From Owenia fusiformis (taxonomy: Eukaryota; Annelida; Polychaeta; Sabellida; Oweniidae), in NCBI GenBank assembly GCA_903813345.2, contig CAIIXF020000011.1, positions 9,770,842 to 9,834,841 on the forward strand: 64,000 bases of DNA, given 5' to 3'. Shown here piece by piece: positions 35,446 through 45,883 of this stretch (positions are counted from its first letter, which is position 1; the number at the start of each line of letters is the position of its first letter). The translations under genes were made by a program, and so were the position numbers. A model generated the notes under the pieces. The model was given only the letters and a program-made list of their open reading frames with translations, was not told where the DNA came from and made no database searches.

Positions 35446-35673
35446 ACAAAGCCTCTCACAGCTGTAACATGGGGTCACAATGATAAGAGACTGTTCATAG
35501 CAGTGGGATGCTATATATTCATAGCTTGGGTAAACAAACATGTGTCATCGCTGCAGTACTTGTGTAGGAGGAACATTCAGAAGCAACTAAGGGTGTGCAC
35601 AGCAATTCAAAAGCTGCCATTACCTACCAAGCTCAAATCACAAGTCGCCATGATGTTTATGCCAACAATTAAA
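35446..35673 (+). CDS. TULP4: tubby-like protein 4, exon b (WD40 end and SOCS box)
   Basis: The acceptor is TTGTTTCAG before ACAAAGCCT, and the donor is AAA then GTGAGT. It has 76 codons and is phase 0 at both ends. PLTAVTWGHNDKRLFIAVG forms the last WD40 blade strands. SSLQYLCRRNIQKQL and the following block ending LPLPTKLKSQV form the SOCS box, in the same position and with the same conserved leucines and cysteine as in vertebrate TULP4. It then reads MFMPTIK, which precedes the inter-domain region. The intron to the previous exon is 301 bp. Confidence 0.93.
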
Positions 35674-35903
35674 GTGAGTAAAAAATGCAAAACATTTTCT
35701 GAAAAAAGCATTCTACATTTATTTACATGATTAAAGATTTCTACTTTTCAAATCAATCAGGATTTATTTTGATGCAAGAATCTGCTTCTTTTCCAAAACC
35801 CTTTCTTGTGAATGGACATTTACTTATCTGTTTGTATTTTGAGTAATGTTACTAAATGAACTGTTGCAAGTAAGGATCAAAATGCTTGTTATCTGATTTA
35901 TAG

Positions 35904-36129
35904 GGTTGTACACCTGATGCCTATAAGCTACGGGAATTCGTCAGCCAGCCCCCAAATGGTGGAGAACGTTTGTATTGCACTATGTTACGTCATGGGGATG
36001 AAAATTCTGGTTACTATACGCTCTATCTAGAGTTCCTGGGGGGACTTATTCCACTGCTGAAGGGTAAACGAGCCAGTAAACTGAAGCCTGAGTTTGTTAT
36101 CTTTGATCCTAAGATCAGACTTGGAAAAG
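35904..36129 (+). CDS. TULP4: tubby-like protein 4, exon c
   Basis: The acceptor is GATTTATAG before GGTTGTACA, and the donor is AAAG then GTTTGT. It has 75 codons plus one base (phase 1 out). It encodes REFVSQPPNGGERLYCTM, then YYTLYLEFLGGLIPLLKG and KLKPEFVIFDPK. These are strongly conserved TULP4 segments forming the start of the tubby-like fold. The next coding exon is 9754 bp away. The one leftover G joins to AT at 45884 to give an Asp codon, so the two exons fit without an intermediate. Confidence 0.93.
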
Positions 36130-36431
36130 GTTTGTCAATTTGCATTTTGAGTTAAATAAATGTTGTCATTGAGCTAGCACCTTGTTTCTTATGTATTTTT
36201 ATGTGCTTCTTCAGAAAATGTTAGTCTGATGCACCTGTATCTGGGAAGAAAGTTGTCAAAATGTGGTATTTGACCCTAAAATAGAAAATTACAGGGGGTA
36301 CTTTATCATCATTGAAAAATCATTCAGTTGATCTTCAATCATCATAATAATTTTATTGAGAGTTGATGATAATTTTGAGATAGTATGTAAAGTTTCAATG
36401 GTCTGTCACTAATGGTTATCATGGAAACCCG

Positions 36432-36990
36432 GGGGGGTTCACTATATATAAACCTTGACGGGGATCCTCGGCGCATGTGGGGTACCTTTTTCAACGTTTG
36501 GTATGGCAATGGACCTATATTTTAGGATTTGGTATGGGAATGCCCAGAAATTTCTGACTTCTGAGGTATGGCAATGGTCAGACTTTTGCTCTTCTGGTAT
36601 GAGAATGGTCGTTGTAGATACGTTGCCTAACATTCGTGGTATGGCATTGGTCCAGTAGTTCCTTTGTATGACATTGATCCTATATTTCATTTACTTTGAA
36701 TTAACGTATGGCATTGGTCCCATATTTGGACATTTGGTATGGCATTGGTCCTACATTTTGATTTTTGGTATGGCATTGGTCCCATAATTGGGCATTTGGT
36801 ATGGCATTGGTCCTGTATTTGGACATTTGGTATGGCATTGGTCCTATATTTGGACATTTGGTATGGCCTTTGGGCGTTATTTTGGTTGGTATGGGAACAT
36901 ATTGAAATTTGACAGATTGGTATGGGAACATATTGATATTTGAGGCTTCAGCCTAGGACCCCCGTCGAGTTTTATATACAGTGAACCCCC
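36432..36990. mobile_element. TIR element with a 30-bp minisatellite core
   Basis: The left end, GGGGGTTCACTATATATAAA followed by CCTTGACGGGGATCCT, is the inverse of AGGACCCCCGTCGAGTTTTA and TATACAGTGAACCCCC, which ends at 36990. Between them about 15 units of GGTATGGCATTGGTCCTATA plus TTTGGACATTT recur with a period near 30 bases. Long repeated frames on both strands are repeat artefacts. Confidence 0.85.
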
Positions 36991-37130
36991 TGAGCATGGA
37001 AACCACAATTTTTGTTAAAAAATCCTTAATTTTGGTAAAAAATACTTGTACATAATAAAGAATGTGGATTATTTTTCAAATCAACAGTTATTAGAACATT
37101 TTAGCACTCTCAAAGTCACCAGGGCAGTTC

Positions 37131-37330
37131 AAACAATTGTTTGAATAGACTAGATGCGAGTAGAAATAATCTTGATTTACGCCATTAAATATTCAAAATT
37201 CAGTCAAAGCGATGTTATATTTGACATGTACAAGTAAAAGTACATCAAGAAATATGGTTTCGAAAATTGTTTATCAAGTTTGAAAATTTAATTATTTTTG
37301 AAAGTGTGACTTCTAGTTCGGGTTGATTCT
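37131..37330 (+). repeat. dispersed repeat, inverse copy of 8981-9140
   Basis: CTAGATGCGAGTAGAAATAA, ATTAAATATTCAAAATTCAG and GTGTGACTTCTAGTTC match the inverse of the segment downstream of the minus-strand membrane-protein gene. Confidence 0.6.
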
Positions 37331-37632
37331 CCATAGAGCCCATGTTACGAAATCACAAAAAGGGGAATATCTTTTCTTGTATTGGTCAGATAACATTTTC
37401 ATTTACTGGACATATTTTGATTTGCATAACTATTAGATACATAAGGGTTATATGAAAATTGAACCACTAAAACAGATGTAATTTAAGTTAAAGGGAACTT
37501 TCTACTATACCCGCCATGCTATCTGACCCGAACGAGCCACCTGGTGGTGAAACTGGTAACTACCTACTCGCATCTGCGTTATAAGGATATTGTAATTTTC
37601 ATGAATGGTAAGAGTCAAAGATCATATAATTA

Positions 37633-39190
37633 TCCCATCGAACGAAGTTCGGAGGGATATAGGGAACGCCTCCGTCCGTCCGTCCGTCCGTCCGGGCAAT
37701 AACTCAAATAATGTTGGCCCGATTTTGTTCATATTTTGTACGCATATACCCTATGGGCGTAGAAGTTCTGCTCGAAAGCCCATTTTCAAAATGGCCACTC
37801 ATTTCAAAATGGCGGCCATTTTAGTGCCGATTTTACAGTAATTTAGGTGCAATATGTAAAACTGTAATAGCAATATGTTTTAAATGTAAAAAAATTATAA
37901 AGGACATTAATAAAGCTAGAAATGTAGATATTAAAGAAGCACATGGCAGCCATCTTGAAAAATGGCGGCCTTTACTCGTTATTTTACGATTTTTTCTGTA
38001 ACTCGAAAAGTAGTGGAGCGATTTTGTTCATATTTGGTATGTGAATACTATAAGCATTGCACACTGTCTAAAGACACTTTTGGTAGAAGGCGGCCATTTT
38101 GAAAAATGGCTGCCATTTTAACGTATTTTACTATAACTCAAAAAGGCCAAAAAGTAGTGGAGCGATTTTATTCATATTTGGTATGTGAATACTATAAGCA
38201 TGGCACACTGTCCTATGACACTTTTGGTAGAAGACGGCCATTTTGAAAACAATTTTGAAAAATGGCCGCCATTTTAACGTTTTTTACTATAACTCAAAAA
38301 GTAGTGGAGCGATTTTGTTCATATTTGGTATGTTAATACTATAAGCATGACACACTGTCTAATGACACTTTTGGTAGAAGGTGGCCATTTTGAAAAATGG
38401 CCGACATTTTAACATATTTTACTATAACTCGAAAAGTAGTGGAGCGATTTTGTTTATATTTGGTATGTGAATGCTTAAAGCATGGCACACTGTCTAATGA
38501 CACTTTTGGTAGAAGGTGGCCATTTTGAAAAATGGTCCTATTTTAAGGTATTTTACTATAACTTGAAAAGTAGTGGAGCGATTTTGTTCATGTTTCATAT
38601 TTTATATGTGAATACTATAAGCATGGCACACTGTCTAATGACACTTTGGGTAGTAGGCGGCCATTTTTCAAAATGGCCACCATTTTCATTTTTACTATAA
38701 CTTGAAAAGTAGTAAAGCAATTTTGTTCATATTTGATATGTGAATACTCATGAGCCTTGCACACTGTCTCATGACACTTCGGATAGTAGGCGGCCATTTT
38801 AAAAAATGGCTGTCATTTTTACATTTTTTACTTTAACTCAAAAAGTAGTGGAGCGATTTTATTCATATTTGATATGTATATACTTTAAGCATGGCACATT
38901 GTCTAATAAAACTTTGGGGAGTAGTCGGCCATTTTGAAAAAGGGCCACCATTTTTATGTGTGTTATTTTACAAGTATATGTGTGCGATTTTTCAAAAATT
39001 TTATAGGTGGCTACTTAAAAGCATATTATTTCTTCTGATGACAACTTGGCTAGTGAGCAACCATTTCGAAAATGGTGGCCTTTCTTATATGCGTTGTTTT
39101 ATGATATTTGCTATATATTTTGTTTCTAAAAATGCCAGCCATTTCTGTTCGATGGGATTCGCTACGCTTTGGCGTTGCCGTTGTTCTGGT
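37633..39190 (+). repeat. TIR element built from AAATGGCCGCC tandem units
   Basis: The left end is ATCCCATCGAACGAAGTTCG with a TCCG run, and the right end is CTGTTCGATGGGATTCGCTA with GCTTTGGCGTTGCC. ATCCCATCGAAC and TTCGATGGGAT are inverse. The body has about eight units of 110-150 bp, each with AGTGGAGCGATTTTGTTCAT, GCATGGCACACTGTCTAATG and GGCGGCCATTTTGAAAAATGG. The last motif is itself nearly palindromic. No open frame of interest is present. Sister copy at 62575-63565. Confidence 0.85.
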
Positions 39191-39259
39191 TACATAAGTG
39201 ATCAAAAGTGGTCGTCACCCTCGTAATAGTAGATGATTGTTACCATTCTCTATAAATAC

Positions 39260-39660
39260 AGAGTTTAACTTGCCTTTTGAGATACACTTATACATGTATT
39301 GAACTTCTTTGATTAAACTTAATATCAAGCATTTAGGTAAGGTTAGGACAAGGTAAATAATGTACATCTAAGTGTTGCCTGGGGGGTAGTAACAGAATTG
39401 GGAGGGGCAGAGCTTATCAGGTTAAAGTATAAATCTCATTTACATAATTCTGGATTTCATAGGGTACATATTCTGGGTCTTCTTCATATTCATCTCAATA
39501 TTTGGGATATATGCTATATTCTGGGTCATCTCAATATCTATATACATGTATATATACATATATCTTCAACAGTTCAACAGTGTTTTGAGATACATTTATA
39601 CTTCTATTATTATAGTTTATATCAAGCATTTCTGATAAATACCTGTGTTATAGTTTTACA
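39260..39660 (+). repeat. diverged ~310-bp tandem duplication
   Basis: TTTTGAGATACACTTATAC with TATCAAGCATTTAGG (39275-39340) returns as TTTTGAGATACATTTATAC with TATCAAGCATTTCTG (39583-39633). GGGGTAGTAACAGAATTGGG at about 39385 returns at about 41606, beyond the LINE. The LINE therefore landed inside the second unit of an older duplication. Confidence 0.65.
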
Positions 39661-39661
39661 T
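39650..39661 (+). repeat. target-site duplication, left copy
   Basis: ATAGTTTTACAT directly precedes the truncated LINE. The same word follows its poly(A) tail at 41574-41585. Confidence 0.85.
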
Positions 39662-40831
39662 ATTTTACCTGTTCATAAAAAGGGTGATAAATCTAATATT
39701 CAAAATTTCCGTCCAATCACGCTCCTTTGTTGTATTTCAAAAATAGCTGAACGTATCATTTTCAAACGATTATTTGACCATCTACTATCAAATGACCTAT
39801 TTTACAATCTTCAAAGTGGGTTTCTGCCAGGGCACAGCACTCAGGCTCAATTATTAAGCATTATTGATTTTATAACAAATGAAATAGAATCTGGGGGAAA
39901 TGTAAGGGGGGTTTATTTAGACATTTCAGCTGCGTTTGACACCTTACCTCATTCTTTGCTACTAAAAAAACTTGAATCTTATGGAATTGGCCCAAGTATT
40001 CTATCACTTTTAGCATCATATCTTTTTAAGAGACAAGCAAAAGTTATCCTTGATGGTCAAGAGTCTGTTTTGAGCGATGAGGATTATATAAATGCTGGTG
40101 TTCCACAAGGCTCTATTCTTGGACCCCTACTCTTCCTGATTTATATAAATGATCTCCCTGAAACCTTATCAAGCAAATGCTATATTTATGCAGATGACAC
40201 ATCTCTATACCAACCATATTCCAAATCAAATCTCATTGAAAGTAACACAATTTTACAATCTGATCTTAATTCAATTTTCCAATGGTCCAAGACATGGAAA
40301 ATGAACTTTAAGGCCTCTAAAAGCAAAGACATAATTTTCTCAAACCCAAGGAAATGTGAATATAACGTTCCTGACCTCAAAATTGGTAATGATGTTCTAC
40401 CTCAAGTTGATCATCATAAACATTTAGGTCTCATACTAGACAAACACCTAACTTTTGACCAACACATCACAGAGCTCACCAAGAGGATTGATAAACTATT
40501 AAACCCACTTAAATCTCTTAGCAACAAATTAAATGGAAAACACCTGGAATTAATCTTCAAATCTTTCATACTTCCAATTTTCGACTATTGCGATATTCTT
40601 TATGGTTGTGCAAATATGAATAAATTAAAATCCATTGATCAATTATACTACAAAGCAGCCTGCATTTGCTCAGGTGTACTACATGGAACATCTTCAACAA
40701 AAGTCTTTAACTGCTTAAATTGGCCAAAGCTATCTGATAGAAGACAAATGCATAGACTTTTCCTGATGTACCGAGCGTACAACAATAAACTTCCATCCTA
40801 CGTTTTGAGCATTTTTAATCAATATCAATAA
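39662..40831 (+). pseudogene. LINE reverse transcriptase, N-terminally truncated
   Basis: Continuous frame from PVHKKGDK. RT motifs are in order: NFRPITLLCCISKIAE, then SGFLPGHSTQAQL, VYLDISAAFDTLPHSLLLKK, GVPQGSILGPLLFLIYINDL, the catalytic YADDTSLY box, WKMNFKASKSK, and HLGLILDKHLTF in the thumb. All three catalytic aspartates (LDIS and YADD) are present. The apparent upstream extension of the frame to 39398 is host flank and lacks similarity. The frame ends at a TAA at 40829-40831, where the family continues in another frame. The truncated N-terminus lacks the endonuclease. Confidence 0.93.
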
Positions 40832-41370
40832 CACGAAGAAGTCGTGACTACCAAATTCCAATCAAAACCTCAACATTTTCAAATAGATCATGCGTATTTA
40901 AATCCATCATTGACTTGGAGTCTCTCCCACCCGAAATTAAAGAATCACCAAATTTAAATATTTTTAAATCGAATGTAAAGAAAAAATTAATGACTACTTA
41001 TATCATTAATTCCTCTGAGATCTCCTTGACAAGGAGCCAAGAAATTTCTCTGAACAAGGTGCGCTGTGATCTGATCTTCCAGTCCCATTTTTACGCCCAC
41101 AATTTTACTAATGTACCATCCCCTACATGCAAATGTGGGTATAGCAATGAAACATCCATTCATGTCATGTTCTCTTGTAACCTTAGATCACAATATCTTA
41201 AAGATTTAGAGGATGCACTTACTCTTCTAAATTTTAATTACCCAGCATTTAAAAACCAGCAAGACAAATTATCATTGTTTTTGTATGGAGACAGAAGTCT
41301 GCCAAAAGAAGTTAATATTGAAATTTTAAGGCTCACCTCAGCTTTTATTCAAAGGTGTGCAAGCGTGTAA
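40832..41370 (+). pseudogene. LINE ORF C-terminal region, shifted frame
   Basis: After the stop at 40829-40831 the protein resumes one frame over at once, with TRRSRDYQIPIKTS, SLPPEIKESPNLNIFKSNVK and a C-x-C ... H ... C cluster (CKCGYSNETSIHVMFSC), as in many LINE C-termini. It ends in SAFIQRCASV and a stop at 41368-41370. A single small indel near 40829 accounts for the break. No other damage is visible in this part. Confidence 0.88.
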
Positions 41371-41573
41371 GTAGTTCTTCCACCACCAACTGTATAATTT
41401 TGTACACAATAATTCTTTTGTTTATTGCAAATTCATTGTCATACTTTCTTTTTAAATCTTGTTATTAGTTAATTGTGGCTTATAATGCTTCATTGCAAAG
41501 CCGCAACATGTGGATGTAATAATTCTATTTTACTATGAAATAAATCAAATATAAAAAAAAAAAAAAAAAAAAA

Positions 41574-41585
41574 ATAGTTTTACAT
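41574..41585 (+). repeat. target-site duplication, right copy
   Basis: ATAGTTTTACAT immediately after the poly(A) run matches 39650-39661. The first A could equally belong to the tail. Confidence 0.85.
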
Positions 41586-41671
41586 TTGGGCAGGGAGGGA
41601 GGGGGGGGGTAGTAACAGAATTGGGAAGGAGTAGAGCCAGTCAGTTTTAAATATAAACTAAGTTAGATATC

Positions 41672-41876
41672 AAGATTGCAAGCAATCTTACGGAGGCCCC
41701 TAAGCATTTTTTGTCAATAAGAAGATCAGTCAAAGGTCAAATCTCATATTTAAGGTCATGTATCAACTCTAGGCAACTTCTATATGATGTTTAAAAAAAG
41801 ATTTGTTAAATTTAAAGGAAGTTGAAATTTGACCTTTTTAGCTCACATGGTGAGCTTTTGCAATCGCTCACTTGTC

Positions 41877-41907
<31 letters not shown>

Positions 41908-44150
41908 CCGTCTGTCTGTCTGTCCGTCAACAATAGTGGCACGTTTTAAAACCTCTGTCGATAGGATTCCTGTTTTAAGTTATTTCTGTTCAACATCAAT
42001 ACAGAAAACTCCCCTATGACTCCTGGTTCAAAAGCTCGCCTATTTTCAAAATGGCCGCCATTTTTGTCTTGCGAAATTCACTTTTGACTGGTACGTTTTA
42101 AAACCTCTGTTGATAGAATTCCTGTTTTAAGTTATTTCTGTTCAACATCAATACAGAAAACTCCCCTATGACTCCTGGTTCAAAAGCTCGCCTATTTTCA
42201 AAATGGCCGCCATTTTTGTCTCGCGAAATTCACTTTTGACCTATTTCCTAGCTTTACAAATAATTTCAAGTGTCCTACATTGTAAAAATCCATGTCAATG
42301 TAAAGAGTAGATGTATGAAATAATTTTGTTACGAAAAATCAGCAAAAAATTATATCCATTTTTTTTTATTTTCAGCCATTTTAGTTAACATCCGTCTGTC
42401 TGTCTGTCTGTCTGTCCGTCAACAATAGTGGCACGTTTTAAAACCTCTGTCGATAGGATTCCTGTTTTAAGTTATTTCTGTTCAACATCAATACAGAAAA
42501 CTCCCCTATGACTCCTGGTTCAAAAGCTCGCCTATTTTCAAAATGGCCGCCATTTTTGTCTCGTGAAATTCACTTTTGACTGGCACATTTTAAAACCTCT
42601 GTCGATAGGATTCCTGTTTTAAGTTATTTCTGTTCAACATCAATAGAGAAAACTCCCCTTTGACTCCTGGTTCAAAAGCTTGCCTATTTTCAAAATGGCC
42701 GCCATTTTTGTCTCGCGAAATTCACTTTTGACCCATTTCCTAGCTTTACAAATAATTTCAGGTGTCCTACATTGTAAAAATCTGTGTCAATGTAAATAGT
42801 AGATATATGAAATAATTTTGTTACAAAAAATCAGCGAAAATTATATCTATTTTTTTATTTTCAGCCATTTTAGTTAACATTGATTTGTCCATCTGACTTG
42901 TGAAATCCATTTTCCGTCAACAACAGTGGCACGTTCTAAAACCTCTGTCGATAGGATTCCTGTTTTAAGTTATTTCTGTTCAACATCAATACAGAAAACT
43001 CCCCTATGACTCCTGGCTCAAAAGCTCGCCTATTTTCAAAATGGCCGCCATTTTTGTCTCGCGAAATTCACTTTTGACCTATTTCCTAGCTTTACAAATA
43101 ATTTCAAGTGTCCTACATTGTAAAAATCCATGTCAATGTAAAGAGTAGATGTATGAAATAATTTTGTTACGAAAAATCAGCAAAAAATTATATCCATTTT
43201 TTTTATTTTAGCCATTTTAGTTAACATTGATTTGTCCATCTGTCTCGCAAAATCCACTTTTGGACCATTTGCCTTAAACCCTCTGTCGATAGGATTCCTG
43301 TTTTAAGTTAATTTTGTTCAACATCAATACAAAAAACTCTCCTATGACTCTTGGTTCAAAAGCTCGCCTATTTTCAAAATGGTCACCATTCTTGTCTCGC
43401 GAAATTCACTTTTGGCCCATTTCCTAGCTTTACAAATAATTTCAGCTGTTCTGCATTGTAAAAAGCCATGTCACTGTAAAGAGTAGTTGTATAATCGGCA
43501 AAATTATATCAGTTTTTTTATTTTCAGCCATTTTAGTTAACATTGATTCGTCCATCTGTTTCTCAGTCAGTCCAAAAAAGTGGCAAGTTTTAAACCTCTG
43601 TCAACACTTTTTAAATCCTCTGTAGATAGGATTCCCGATTTAAAATAATTTTGTTCAACATCAATAAAGAAAAAAAAACCTTGACTCCTGCTTCAAAATC
43701 TCGCCTAATTTCAAAATGGCCACCATTTTTGTCTCGGGAAATTCACTTTTGGCCCATTTCCTAGCTTTACAAATAAGTTCAGGTGTCCTGCATTGTAAAA
43801 AGCCATGTCTTTGTAAAGAGTAGTTGTATGAAATAATTTTGTCACAAAAAATCTGCAAAAAATTATACCCGTCTTTTTTATTTTCACTTTTGAGCAACAC
43901 CATGTGAGCCCAGTACCCACGGTACTAATTTTTAAGTTTTTGAGCTCTTATATCTCAAAAGAAGAACAAAATTTTAATGAATAGCCAATTGCTAATATGT
44001 GAAGAACCTTAAGAGGAATCTATTTCCTGACTTTCAGTCCAAAATATTGATTTGTAGTCTTGAACTTTGAGGAACAAAGATAGCACAGTTTGTGACCTAA
44101 TTTGATGACCTTGACCTTGAAAGCATGGTACAGTAAAATATGTAAGGTAT
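41672..44150 (+). repeat. TGACCT-family element, split by a GCTCAC element
   Basis: AAGATTGCAAGCAATCTT (41672-41689), then CGGAGGCCCC, is the same left end as at 54677. It proceeds through GGTCAAATCTC and GTTGAAATTTGACC, where TTTTTAGCTCAC begins. It resumes near 43919 with GTTTTTGAGCTCTTATATCT, AATTGCTAATATGTG, ATTGATTTGTAGTC and TTTGATGACCTTGACCTTGA, as in the unit of the 54.7-57.9 kb array. The two halves are thus one unit interrupted by 2.1 kb. Confidence 0.8.
41835..43918 (+). repeat. GCTCAC/TCCG element with ~340-bp tandem units
   Basis: The left end is TTTTTAGCTCACATGGTGAG and TCCGTCTGTC runs; the right end is ACACCATGTGAGCCCAGTAC with CCACGGTACTAATTTTT. GCTCACATGGTG and CACCATGTGAGC are inverse. 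The interior repeats a block with ACCTCTGTCGATAGGATTCC, TTCAACATCAATACAGAAAA, GCTCGCCTATTTTCAAAATG, GCCGCCATTTTTGTCTCGCG and CTAGCTTTACAAATAATTTC about seven times. Most blocks are nearly identical, suggesting recent amplification. Confidence 0.85.
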
Positions 44151-44399
44151 TCTAGAATTTTCTTTGAACCGATAAGCTTTTAAGATATAATATCTATTAA
44201 AAGAGGCGCAATGCCACAAATGTGCAAAAGTCAATGTTTTTGCCATAAAACAAGCAGCAATGGTCTACACAACCTGTTATAAATACTTTTGAGTGACATT
44301 ATCATCACAAAATTAATACAATTGCTGTTTTTATAAAATAAGTTTCCATATGTTATATAAAAATTATACGAAAATAATTAAAATGGGATGGAGAGGGGG

Positions 44400-44900
44400 A
44401 GGGGATTGAGAGGGGAGTAATATCAAATCTGACTTAAGATTTTACCTTCAATGACCTTTTCAAGGTCAGAAAAAAGGTAAAAAGGTCTTTTTACAACTTG
44501 CTTTAAATTAGACTAGCTTTAATTTTTTTCAAATTCTACAAGTTTTCAGAAGTTCAAACGTGACTTTATATTTAAGAGTTGACCTTCAGTTCCTTTTCAA
44601 GGTATATGACAATTCTCAAGGTCAAAAAAGATTTGACCTTCAATGACCTTCTCAAGGTCAACAAGGACTTTTTCATTTTGCTTCAAATTGACCAATTTTT
44701 TTCCAAAATCATCTACAAGTTCTCAGAAATTGTTAGATTTGAGATTTCAACTTCAATGACCTTATTAGGGTAAAAAAAGGTTTTTTCAACTTGCTTCAAA
44801 TTGACCAATTTATTTTTTCAAAATCATCTACAAGTTCTCAGAAATTCAAACCTGACTTAAGATTGAACTCATAATATTGTGAGCAACTAGGTGGTGACAT
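44400..44900 (+). repeat. TGACCTT/AAGGTCA-rich diverged tandem repeat
   Basis: Repeated ATCATCTACAAGTTCTCAGA, TTGACCTTCAATGACCTT and CAACTTGCTTCAAATTGACC words recur at roughly 110-150 base intervals. Similar to 3420-3720 and 31900-32160. Confidence 0.65.
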
Positions 44901-45611
44901 TTTGTCATGTTAATGCCTTGTTTGCAATTTGATTTTCACAATATCAAAGTGAGGCTATGACCTTTGACATTTAAGCTAGTACTTATAAAAGCAATACGAT
45001 CATGAATATAATTTCGTGATCGTACTTTGGAAAGAAGTAACATAAGGATTACAATGTGTCTGACATGTGAGTTGCTGACACGTTGGAAACAGATATAAGC
45101 GCAAGAATACTAAAGAATTAAATGTTTCTGATTGCGTTTTTGTTGAAAGAATTGTGTAAGATATTAAGCCTAACTGGATCCGATTCTGGCTGTTGATTGG
45201 TAAATTATGAGGGATTTATTTTTCGCGCCAAAACTATCAAGCCATCACATTGCTTGAGCTTGACATGTGACACTCAGGCATTTGAGAAAAACAAACATTT
45301 AAAGAAATTAATAATACAAAATAGGATTAAGTATTTGAAAATTTCTTACTTGAGTAAGCTACCAATGGCGGTAAACCATTAATCGGTTAACCATCGACAG
45401 CCCTAAAATTAATCAATTAATATAATTTAAAATAGTTTAAAATATTTGGTGAATTGATAATCTGTATTGTATAGTAAATACATGTATGATCATGATGTGT
45501 CATGACTTGATCTATTTTAACAAATTTATTTCACAGGTTTTCTAATATAATTAAGAATGGTATAAAATTTTTGATGGGTGAAATTATAACATAGATCCCT
45601 GACCAAGACCA

Positions 45612-45820
45612 AAAATTATGGAAACCCAGTATTTCAAGGTAAAAACCATGGAAAATTCCATGTTTTTTCCCTGAAGTATCAGTAATAACCATGGAATATT
45701 TCATGGTTTGCATGGTAATTTCCATGGAATATAAGTATTTATCATGGAATACTGGTAATTCCCATGGCAATCCATGGAAAGCATGTTTTTTTCATAAGGG
45801 AGTTGCTGTTTCTAGTTTTG
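45612..45820. repeat. CCATGG-rich palindromic minisatellite, copy 2
   Basis: Words such as CCATGGAAAATTCCATG, GGTAATTTCCATGGAATA and TACTGGTAATTCCCATGG recur in both orientations. The copy ends GGGAGTTGCTGTTTCTAG, about 65 bp before a TULP4 exon. Homologous to 34636-34925. Confidence 0.8.
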
Positions 45821-45883
45821 ACTAACAACCCATAATTGTTTGAGATAGGTCATTATATTTGAAAACAATAACACTGTTTACAG

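Larger units (their letters stand above)
39662..41574 (+). mobile_element. 5'-truncated non-LTR retrotransposon (LINE), CR1/jockey-type RT
   Basis: The copy is 1.9 kb. It begins abruptly within reverse-transcriptase coding sequence and ends with AATAAA (41539-41544) and a 22-base poly(A) run (41553-41574). It is bounded by a 12-bp target duplication. Target-primed reverse transcription explains all three features. Only the RT palm onward and the C-terminal domain are present, so the copy cannot move on its own. Confidence 0.95.
36130..45883 (+). other. TULP4 intron c-d, 9.75 kb, packed with mobile DNA
   Basis: It starts GTTTGT and ends TTTACAG. It holds a TIR minisatellite element (36432-36990), a dispersed repeat (37131-37330), an AAATGGCC array (37633-39190), a recent LINE (39662-41574), a GCTCAC element nested in a TGACCT repeat (41672-44150), a TGACCTT-rich stretch (44400-44900) and a CCATGG minisatellite (45612-45820). 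The other five introns seen are only 180-301 bp. I found no intermediate TULP4 exon. Confidence 0.8.

Noticed and set aside
36442-36931. Repeat proteins with GPMPYQMSKYR units
   Set aside because: Translations of the 30-bp minisatellite inside a TIR element, present on both strands.
39398-39661. N-terminal extension of the LINE reverse-transcriptase frame
   Set aside because: It lies left of the target-site duplication, so it is host flank read through by chance.
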